64,000 nt of DNA from Leptolyngbya ohadii IS1 (GTDB lineage: Bacteria; Cyanobacteriota; Cyanobacteriia; Elainellales; Elainellaceae). The stretch is taken from contig NZ_NKFP01000001.1 of NCBI RefSeq assembly GCF_002215035.1, positions 1,175,501-1,239,500 on the forward strand. The letters run 5' to 3'. The notes under the pieces are model-generated. The model was not told where the DNA came from, searched no databases, and saw only the letters and a list, made by a program, of their open reading frames with translations. The position numbers and the translations under genes are program-made. This document shows positions 54,766 through 61,823 of this stretch, piece by piece. Within the stretch, counting starts at the first letter, position 1; each line of letters begins with the position of its first letter.

Positions 54766-55937
54766 ATAGAAATATCTTTGCTGAACCAGGGGGAAACCTG
54801 CGAATAGAAGCGGGAATTGAGCAGCTGTTGCAGCGTTTGTTTGAATATTTCCATGCCAAAGGCTTCGATAACGGCTTGCCGCAGTGCCTCCGGCTGATAC
54901 ATGAGCGGATGGGCATAGGATTTCCGAAGGATCTGGATCAGCGTTTGGGCGATCGCCTCGGTATCATCTGGATCGACTAAGGCACCCAATTTACCCTGTG
55001 CCAGGGCATCAGTAGAACCATCGCAGCGGCTCCCTAAAACGGGTTTGCCGGATGCCATTGCTTCTAAAAACACAATCCCAAATCCCTCTAGTTTGCTCGG
55101 CATCGCGAAGACATCACAAAGGCTGTAATAGTCCGGCAATTTCTCATCGGGAACAAATCCGGTCAGGGTCACGCAGGACTGAAGCTGGGATGCTGCAATG
55201 AGCTGTTCCAGTCTGGGACGATCGTCTCCTGCTCCGACAATCAGGTAATGGGCGTTAGGAATCACCTGACGGATTTGGGGCAGAGCCACCAGAACGCGAT
55301 CGTAGGGATGATAGGCTTCCCCTGCTGCCAGTCGATTCACGGTGAGGATAATGGGCTGATCCGCAGTCAAACTATAGCGATGCAGTAGATGTACGGGCTT
55401 TGGGGCAATTTGAAAGCGCTCGGCAGCAAAGGTGTTAGGCAGCAGGGAAACCTGTCCTGGATAGAGAGACTGTTCCTGTAATAGCCGATCGCGAGTATAG
55501 CGGCTCACTGCCAGAATTTGGTCAGCACAAGCAATCGATCGACGCAGATTTGGACGCTGCACATCCCAGGCTTCAAATCCATGTGCCACGCTCCAATAGG
55601 GAATGCCCGCCACTCGTTTAACCCAGTCTGCTGCGATCGTGAAATTAAGATGCGTACTGATAATCAGATCCGGACGCTGTTGGATGGCAGCGACAATCGC
55701 GTTTGCCGCAAAGGCAGCAATGCGTAAACGAGCAGGAATATGTCCGGTGCAGTGGAATCGGGAGCGAAATGCCTCAGACCCTTTGCGATCGCGATCGTGC
55801 AGTAAAAAAACGTCGATTTGGAGGCTCGGATCAATTTGCTCAAGTGCCTGCAACAGAAAGCTTGAGTAGGTCTGGATACCGCCTTTAAAGTCAAATAGTC
55901 CTGGTGTCCAGAGGTGGATTCGGGGTGGGTTTGGCAT
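54750..55937 (-). CDS. Glycosyltransferase family 4
   Basis: 395 residues from the ATG at 55937 (MPNPPRIHLWTPGLFDFKGG); the frame is open to 56018 but that part overlaps the upstream gene. The donor domain has LTVNRLAAGEAYHPYDRVL, LIVGAGDDRPRLEQL, and the acidic motif MPSKLEGFGIVFLEAMASGKP. It sits directly downstream of the WecA-like gene, so it may add the second sugar to the undecaprenyl carrier; this is an inference from order. Confidence 0.9.
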   Translation of the reverse strand: MPNPPRIHLWTPGLFDFKGGIQTYSSFLLQALEQIDPSLQIDVFLLHDRDRKGSEAFRSRFHCTGHIPARLRIAAFAANAIVAAIQQRPDLIISTHLNFTIAADWVKRVAGIPYWSVAHGFEAWDVQRPNLRRSIACADQILAVSRYTRDRLLQEQSLYPGQVSLLPNTFAAERFQIAPKPVHLLHRYSLTADQPIILTVNRLAAGEAYHPYDRVLVALPQIRQVIPNAHYLIVGAGDDRPRLEQLIAASQLQSCVTLTGFVPDEKLPDYYSLCDVFAMPSKLEGFGIVFLEAMASGKPVLGSRCDGSTDALAQGKLGALVDPDDTEAIAQTLIQILRKSYAHPLMYQPEALRQAVIEAFGMEIFKQTLQQLLNSRFYSQVSPWFSKDISIKTFL

Positions 55938-55995
55938 GACTTGAGCAAGAAAAAGGGAAAGCGTTAGCGAATAGAAATGTATAAATGACAGAAGA

Positions 55996-57048
55996 TTAAC
56001 GGGACTGTTGCGGAGCAAGCAGATGGGAATACCAGAGGGGATAGCTGAGAATTACTAAAAGTACGGTTGTTAGCAGCAGGACGATCGCGCTAAGGGGCAC
56101 TGCCGCCGCCAGTAATACCCAGGCACCCATCCAGGCAGTGAGGCTCCAGACCAGGCTAGCCGCTGTTTGGACGGAGCAGTTGATCTGCAAAAGCTTGTGA
56201 TGCAGATGTCGCTGGTCGGCATAGAAGGGTGATTTCCGCTCCCACAAACGGCTGAGAATAACGCGCACCATATCGCCGATCGGCACTGCCAGAATCCAGA
56301 AAGGCAAAGCGGGTGATGCGTCTGGGGAAGCTTGCATGAAACCTACTGCCCCGATCGCCGCCAGCGTAAAACCAATAAAGTAGGAACCGCCATCGCCCAT
56401 AAAAATACGAGCCGGGTTGAGGTTATAGCGCAAAAAACCAGCCAGGGCACCTGCCAGGGTAAACGCAATCAGCGACAGACAGGGATGATGTCCGCAAATT
56501 AAACCGAATATTACCGCAGCGATCGCACCGACTCCTCCCGCTAATCCATCGAGTCCATCCATCCAGTTAATTGCATTGGCAACTCCCGCCAGCCAGAGAA
56601 ACGTGATCGGCAGGCTCAACAGCCCGATCGGTACAGCACCCATGAAGGGGAGGGGCAAGGTTTCCACCCGAACACCGCAAAGCCAGCACAAACAAGCAAC
56701 TAATCCCTGGAGAAACAGGCGCTTAAATGGGGAAATCTGAAACAGATCATCTAGCCATCCGATGAGAAAAAAGCTGCTGCCGCCCAACAAAATGCCCGCA
56801 ATTTGCCAGGATAAATTGGTGGATGGATCTGGCAACTGATGGGTCAGGAGCAGCAGCACAGGGAGGACTGTACCTGCAAAGATGGCAATTCCACCCACCC
56901 GCACGATTGGCTGATGATGAATTTTGCGTTTTCCAGGCTGATCCACCCAACCCCACCGCAAACCCAACGTTTGAACCAGGGGGGTTATTCCCAGCGTTGC
57001 AGTTGCCGCAATGAATGGAGCCATCAACAGGAACATGAAGAACCTCAC
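55996..57048 (-). CDS. Undecaprenyl-phosphate sugar-1-phosphate transferase (WecA/MraY family)
   Basis: 350 residues with about 11 membrane helices. Family motifs are present: GGIAIFAG, the acidic pair in IGWLDDLFQ, NAINWMDGLDGLAGG, FMGDGGSYFIGF, and the RHLHHKLL histidines. It transfers a sugar-1-phosphate (GlcNAc or a similar sugar) from UDP to undecaprenyl phosphate, starting lipid-linked glycan synthesis. It begins the minus-strand transferase run 56.0-52.5 kb. The donor sugar cannot be read from sequence. It is not the peptidoglycan MraY judging by context and the His-loop. Confidence 0.92.
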   Translation of the reverse strand: MRFFMFLLMAPFIAATATLGITPLVQTLGLRWGWVDQPGKRKIHHQPIVRVGGIAIFAGTVLPVLLLLTHQLPDPSTNLSWQIAGILLGGSSFFLIGWLDDLFQISPFKRLFLQGLVACLCWLCGVRVETLPLPFMGAVPIGLLSLPITFLWLAGVANAINWMDGLDGLAGGVGAIAAVIFGLICGHHPCLSLIAFTLAGALAGFLRYNLNPARIFMGDGGSYFIGFTLAAIGAVGFMQASPDASPALPFWILAVPIGDMVRVILSRLWERKSPFYADQRHLHHKLLQINCSVQTAASLVWSLTAWMGAWVLLAAAVPLSAIVLLLTTVLLVILSYPLWYSHLLAPQQSR

Positions 57049-57097
57049 CTTGAAACTCAGGAGATTCTTCTACTCTGAAACCTGGGTGTCTGCGATC

Positions 57098-57171
57098 GTG
57101 TTTTTGTATAGGTTTTTGTATCTGTTTTTGTATGGGTCTTCGTATCTGTCTTTACATCTGTCTTTGTTTTG
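57098..57171. repeat. 12-bp imperfect tandem repeat upstream of the WecA-like gene
   Basis: About six copies of GTTTTTGTATCT, decaying to GTCTTTACATCT, lie between the GH65 gene and the WecA-like gene, in the latter's promoter region. Confidence 0.85.
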
Positions 57172-57173
57172 CG

Positions 57174-59678
57174 TTAACCGATCGTATCACGGTCAGACAG
57201 CGCAAACGTCACGGTTTTACCTGGCTGCACGGTCTGGATATCGCCTTTGCAGTCCACTTTGATCGGTGACAGGTTTGACGAAGAGGCGGTGATTTTAAGC
57301 TGGCAATTCACGACTTCAATTTCTAGATCATTGTCGCGAAACTCGAAGGTCATACGAAACTGGCAGAGCGCTTTCGGCAAAGATGGATCAAAGCAGATGC
57401 GGTGATCGTGAATTCGCAGTCCCAGATATTGATGCTGAAGCAAATGGACGGTTCCTGCCATCGCTCCCAGATGAATTCCGTTTTTTGCCTCGCCGCTGCT
57501 GCCGCCTGATAGATCGGCAAAGAGGGTTTCCTTGAAGAAATGCCATGACTGCTCTGGATCGCACTGCGCTAACGCTCCAGCGTAAACCAATCGAGATAGG
57601 CTGGATTCATGGACGGTGTGTTGCAGGTGATAGTCGATCGTTTTTTTGGTTTGGGTGCGATCGAAGGGATAGCCTAACCGTTCCATCAGCGGCAATAGCT
57701 CATGCTCTGGCAGCAGGAAGAACAGCATCGCGGTATCGGCTTGTTTAGAAACCCGATAGTGATTCACGTCATCCCCTTTTTCCTCCAGAATCAGATTCAC
57801 GCTTTCATCCTCAAAGGCTTGTGCGTCAAAGGGCTTCAGGGCATCAAACCCCTCGTACTGGCTGAGAATGCCGTCTGCGTGAAACACAACCTGCATTTTG
57901 CGGCTGATCGTATCCCAATGTTCGAGTTCTTCCTGACTGAGATGCAGGCGATCGCGGATTTCTGCCTGAATCGAGGGCGGCAAAAGGTCGAGCATTTCCC
58001 TGGTGCGGCTGAGCGTCCAGGCTGCCATGACGTTGGTGTAGGTGTTGTTGTTGATGCCGGGTTGATCTGCATCGGGATAGGCGGTGTGATACTCATCGGG
58101 ACCCACAACGCGGTGGATTTCATAGCGATCGAGGTCTGGATTGTGAGTGGCGATACTTGCCCAGAAGCGAGCAATTTCCACCATCATTTCTGCACCGTAG
58201 TCTTCGATAAAGGACAGGTCATTGGTGAAGTTGTAATAGCGCCACAGATTGCAGGCAATAATGGCATTGACGTGACGCTGCAAGTTCGTGTGGTCGCGCA
58301 TCCAGCGTTCCGACTGAAGATTGAACTGAAAGCGTGGCGTTTCTTCCCGTCCTGTACCGGCACTGCGCCAGGGATACATTGCCCCTTGATAGCCTTGCTG
58401 ACGCGCCAGCATTTTAGCAGCCCGGAGGCGACGGTAGCGGTAGAGCAGCATCGATCGCGCAATTTCTGGAAAGCGGCACACCAGAAAGGGCAGCACAAAG
58501 GTTTCGTCCCAGAAGATATGCCCGCGATAGTCTTCTCCGTGCCATCCCCGCGCCGGAACGCCCGCATCCAGGTCGGCAGTGTGGGGCGAAATGGTTTGCA
58601 GCGTATGGAAAATGTTGAGCCGCAGTCCTCGCAGATTTTCAATTGGCTCAATACCCACATCGCACCGCAGCCAGAGCCGCTTCCACAGGGATTGATGCTC
58701 CGCTCGCAGTTGGGCAAAATCGGGTGCTTCCAGAACGGCTTCCTGGGCAGCAGTTGCGCTTTCACTGATAGCAAAGTCGCGAGAGGTGTAAATTGCCACA
58801 ATTTTTTCGACCTGAACGATCGCCCCGGTCTCCACGGGAAACTTCAGCCGCTCGGCAATATACTGGTCTTCCCGATCTACGGTTTGAACGGCATCGACTG
58901 ATTGATCGGCAATCGTCACACGAGTTCGCGCCGCCAGGGAAATCTCAATCCGGGATTGCTGGGTTCGTACCGTCAGCCAAACTCCCTCTGGTTCTGCGGT
59001 TCCGGTGTCGATTGGCTCTAGATGCTGGGGATTAAAGGGTTTGTAGCGCTTAACGTTGGTGTTGTTGACCCGACCGTCGATCGCCGAACGAATCTCCAGT
59101 TCCCCTGACCAGTTCTCCGCCGTAATAGCCAACTGAATCGCTGCCAGATGGGGCTGTGCCATGCTGACAAATCGCTGCTCACGAAGCGTCGTTTGCTGTC
59201 CCTGAGCATCCTGAAATTGAACCTCTCGATGCAGGATTGCTGACTTCAGATCGAGGGTCTGGCGATAGCTGAGAATGTTAACTCGATCGATCGAAAACCA
59301 TTCCCTGCCGTTGATTCGGAAGGTGAGCGGCAGCCAGTTGGGCAAATTCGGGATTGTTGTATCGTCGGATGATTCTCCCTCGATTACAGTCGTTGCCCGA
59401 TCGTATAACCCTGCGCGATAGGTGCCGGGATAGTGAATGTCGTCGGCAGTTGCATCGATCGCCGCCCCACGGGTGACAAAACAGCCGTTGCCCAACGCGC
59501 AGAGGGCTTCCCGGTGTCCTTCGTCCTCTGGGTCGTACCCGTCAAACACCACGTTCCAGGCTTCCGGCGGGTCGGGCGTGAGGGAAGCGGTGTCGGAATT
59601 GAAGGCGTCGGCGAATTTATCTGTAGACTTATCAGTAGATTGATTGGTGGATCGATCGGCGGACTGATCAGTAGACAT
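57174..59678 (-). CDS. Glycoside hydrolase family 65 (maltose/kojibiose phosphorylase type)
   Basis: 834 residues from the ATG at 59678; the frame is open to 59714. A low-complexity N-terminus (Ser/Thr/Asp/Gln/Lys repeats, about 25 residues) precedes a beta-sandwich and an (alpha/alpha)6 barrel. The barrel has GYQGAMYPWRSAGTGRE and the general-acid Glu in VVGPDEYHTAYPD. GH65 enzymes split disaccharides such as maltose, trehalose or kojibiose with phosphate to give beta-glucose-1-phosphate. No beta-phosphoglucomutase is beside it, and the substrate is not determined by sequence. Confidence 0.9.
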   Translation of the reverse strand: MSTDQSADRSTNQSTDKSTDKFADAFNSDTASLTPDPPEAWNVVFDGYDPEDEGHREALCALGNGCFVTRGAAIDATADDIHYPGTYRAGLYDRATTVIEGESSDDTTIPNLPNWLPLTFRINGREWFSIDRVNILSYRQTLDLKSAILHREVQFQDAQGQQTTLREQRFVSMAQPHLAAIQLAITAENWSGELEIRSAIDGRVNNTNVKRYKPFNPQHLEPIDTGTAEPEGVWLTVRTQQSRIEISLAARTRVTIADQSVDAVQTVDREDQYIAERLKFPVETGAIVQVEKIVAIYTSRDFAISESATAAQEAVLEAPDFAQLRAEHQSLWKRLWLRCDVGIEPIENLRGLRLNIFHTLQTISPHTADLDAGVPARGWHGEDYRGHIFWDETFVLPFLVCRFPEIARSMLLYRYRRLRAAKMLARQQGYQGAMYPWRSAGTGREETPRFQFNLQSERWMRDHTNLQRHVNAIIACNLWRYYNFTNDLSFIEDYGAEMMVEIARFWASIATHNPDLDRYEIHRVVGPDEYHTAYPDADQPGINNNTYTNVMAAWTLSRTREMLDLLPPSIQAEIRDRLHLSQEELEHWDTISRKMQVVFHADGILSQYEGFDALKPFDAQAFEDESVNLILEEKGDDVNHYRVSKQADTAMLFFLLPEHELLPLMERLGYPFDRTQTKKTIDYHLQHTVHESSLSRLVYAGALAQCDPEQSWHFFKETLFADLSGGSSGEAKNGIHLGAMAGTVHLLQHQYLGLRIHDHRICFDPSLPKALCQFRMTFEFRDNDLEIEVVNCQLKITASSSNLSPIKVDCKGDIQTVQPGKTVTFALSDRDTIG

Positions 59679-59929
59679 AGGCGTAATCTTCAAACCGTTC
59701 AAACGTCGGGTCAAGTCTAGGAAACCTGACCGAGCAGATCTCTCTGCGTCGAACGATTTTAAGAAAAATTACGATCGAGTACGTCCTTCCGATGGGAGAT
59801 TACTGAAGCAAAAGGTGCGATCGAGGAGGAATAGGGCGATCGAATGATGGTAGGAAAGCGTTGTATCCTTACTGTTTGCTTGAGATGCCGTACACGGGGT
59901 CTTCTAGATTCAACCTAGGACTTAGGGGG

Positions 59930-60208
59930 CTACGGAGGTGGTTGAATGCGTTTACGACGCAGCCTATCGATATCAATTCTAAAAAGTGCACCCTGTACAC
60001 GCTCTCCGCGCAATTCTTTAACAGCTCGGACTGCGGTTTCCTCGTTTTTTAGCTGGACTGCTGCTGTACGACTTTGATCCCCACCCTCATCTGTGAAAGT
60101 TATTTTTATCTCCCCATAGGGTGAGAAAAGCTTTTGTAACTCTTTTCGTAAATCTTCTTCAGTTGTTTTAAAAGGTAGCTCTGAAACTTTCACTGTAAAA
60201 CCATCCAT
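59930..60208 (-). CDS. Small RRM-like RNA-binding protein
   Basis: 92 residues. The RRM order beta-alpha-beta-beta-alpha-beta is recognisable. RNP2-like FTVKVSELPF is at 4-13, followed by TTEEDLRKELQKLFSPYGEI. A degenerate RNP1 (SRTAAVQLK) lacks the usual aromatic pair. It ends in a basic tail (RLRRKR). Cyanobacterial Rbp proteins share the length and fold, but the missing RNP1 aromatics make RNA affinity uncertain. A promoter should lie in 60209-60240 or further right. Confidence 0.72.
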   Translation of the reverse strand: MDGFTVKVSELPFKTTEEDLRKELQKLFSPYGEIKITFTDEGGDQSRTAAVQLKNEETAVRAVKELRGERVQGALFRIDIDRLRRKRIQPPP

Positions 60209-60822
60209 AGTTTACGTTGCACCCTACCACGTCAATAGAGCTGTTGGGTAATAAGCTCGAAAATCCTTGAAACCTTTACTTAGTAAACGTTTCAGAAATT
60301 TTCCGGTAAAATCCTTGAAGCCCGGTCTGTGTAAGCGTTTCAGCAATTTTTCCGTTATTTCCCAACAGGTCTAATATACTGCTTAAAATTTTACCGTAAA
60401 AATTCGACTTGGTTTCAAAGGTTGCTGGAGTTGAACCCTACGTGAACAATAGTTCTACCAAGCAACTTTAGGATTGGTATGCAAAGAATAACGACTAAGC
60501 ATAGATTTTTACCTCTTGTCGGAATAAGTATCACAGAGTAGCATTAGAAGCTAGTTCAAGCTTCGCTCACCTGATTTTCGTGTCTCCTTCCAAGTAGTAT
60601 AAAAAATAACAGGATTAAGCTGTTTGAGAATTAGTTCAAAATTGGAGCTACTTCAGAAATAAGCTCTGGGGTAGAATTCCGCTTCTGGCAAACGTATTGG
60701 CAATTTTATTGTTAGCTCTGAGCCTGATTGTAGAGCATCTTGAAATCTCATGAGATGAGCCTGTTACATCATCGTATGTGCCAAAATTGTGTTGTGGTTA
60801 ATGTCTAGAGGTAAAGAACAGT
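60209..60822. other. 614-bp gene-free region with a small inverted-repeat element
   Basis: It holds a 128-bp element (60241-60368) with two internal direct repeats. The remainder (60369-60822) is AT-rich with no convincing gene or RNA. It is presumably the promoter region of the CHAT gene and the RRM gene. Confidence 0.6.
60241..60368. mobile_element. MITE-like element with 14-bp terminal inverted repeats
   Basis: CTGTTGGGTAATAA at 60241-60254 pairs with TTATTTCCCAACAG at 60355-60368, with one mismatch. Between them, two tandem direct repeats of about 48 bp begin AAAATCCTTGAAGCC or AAAATCCTTGAAACC and contain AAGCGTTTCAGCAATTTT-like sequence. I see no clear target duplication and no coding capacity. 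It could be a remnant of an insertion sequence. Confidence 0.6.
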
Positions 60823-61779
60823 ATGACTGAGAAGCAATCATCGTGGGGGAGAGTTTTTTTTATAGAGCGTATTGAAAAAATAGATAGTGCAAACACGGTC
60901 GTTGAGCGGGAGCATATTGAAAAAATTATCAATGAAGTAGGAAGTAAATTTTCTGCTGAACCAATCGATCGTAGAACTGTCAAAAATATAAGGGATGTCA
61001 GGGAGGCGATTAATGATGCTGGAAAAGTACAAAACGCGATAGTTCATTTTTCTGGGCATGGAAGAGAAGATCCGCGACGCTATGAACTGAAAGATGAAAA
61101 TGGAAATGAAGAATTCTTGAAGGTAGAAGAGTTGTCACGCTTCTTCAACGACTTTAAGAATATTAGATGCGTAGTTTTCAATTTTTGCAATTCATTGGAG
61201 TTCGCAAAAACGACTGCCAAATACGTGGAATGTGCAATTGGGATAGCTGGCACAATTGCGAGTGAAGAAGCAATCGGTTTTGCCGAAGGATTCTATAAAT
61301 ATTTGAGAGACACGGAACCCGAGCAACGTGATGTATTCTACAAAGCCTTTAACAGGGGAAAAGATTTTAGTGTGGGTGACGATTCTCAAAGGTTTGAAAT
61401 TTTTCTTCAACCAGAGGTGGAAATTATAGAACCTAAAGAAGACAGTCCAATTCCATTCAGAAGTGATTTTAAAGGCACTTTCAAAAATTTGCCCGAAAAC
61501 TCAAAAATGTGGCTAAGTGTGTACGCGCCCGGAGCACATAAATTCTATTTGGTTCCGATCGAAGAAGACCGTAATTATAAAACATGGGAAATGCCGGATC
61601 ATCAAGTGGGTCGGGAAGAGGATGAAGGAGCTGAATTCAAAATCGGAGTGATTGTGATTGCAGATGAAAAAATGAATAATGATTGGAGCACTTACGCTGA
61701 AAAAGATGGCTACTTTAGTTTAGATCACTTACCCGATGGAATAAGACCGCTTGACGAGCGAGTTGTGCGTAGAGAATAG
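60823..61779 (+). CDS. CHAT/caspase-like protease with C-terminal beta-rich domain
   Basis: 318 residues. The caspase-family dyad is visible: His79 in HFSGHG after a hydrophobic strand (NAIVHF), and Cys122 in VVFNFCNS. The region between about 140 and 200 completes a CHAT-like fold. Residues about 205-318 form a separate domain (FKGTFKNLPENSKMWLSVYAPG) of unknown role. CHAT proteases often act as effectors in cyanobacterial stress or defence systems. The gene is AT-rich and Lys/Glu/Asn-rich compared with neighbours, which suggests transfer. It converges with the WD40 gene, 44 bp away. Confidence 0.78.
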   Translation: MTEKQSSWGRVFFIERIEKIDSANTVVEREHIEKIINEVGSKFSAEPIDRRTVKNIRDVREAINDAGKVQNAIVHFSGHGREDPRRYELKDENGNEEFLKVEELSRFFNDFKNIRCVVFNFCNSLEFAKTTAKYVECAIGIAGTIASEEAIGFAEGFYKYLRDTEPEQRDVFYKAFNRGKDFSVGDDSQRFEIFLQPEVEIIEPKEDSPIPFRSDFKGTFKNLPENSKMWLSVYAPGAHKFYLVPIEEDRNYKTWEMPDHQVGREEDEGAEFKIGVIVIADEKMNNDWSTYAEKDGYFSLDHLPDGIRPLDERVVRRE

Positions 61780-61823
61780 AACAAGACAATAAAGGGTCTG
61801 GTGTGATACGGAGATTGAATAAC

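Noticed and set aside
57702-58901. 399-codon plus-strand open frame
   Set aside because: It lies fully antisense to the GH65 gene, whose motifs (VVGPDEYH and others) are clear. The predicted protein has no recognisable fold and mirrors the other strand's codons.
60259-60356. Two direct repeats resembling a minimal CRISPR
   Set aside because: The units are adjacent with no spacer, diverged, and enclosed by terminal inverted repeats. No cas genes are present in the window.
60415-60445. T-arm-like sequence (GGGTTCAACTCC on the minus strand)
   Set aside because: No matching acceptor, D or anticodon stems could be built around it, so it is not called as a tRNA.
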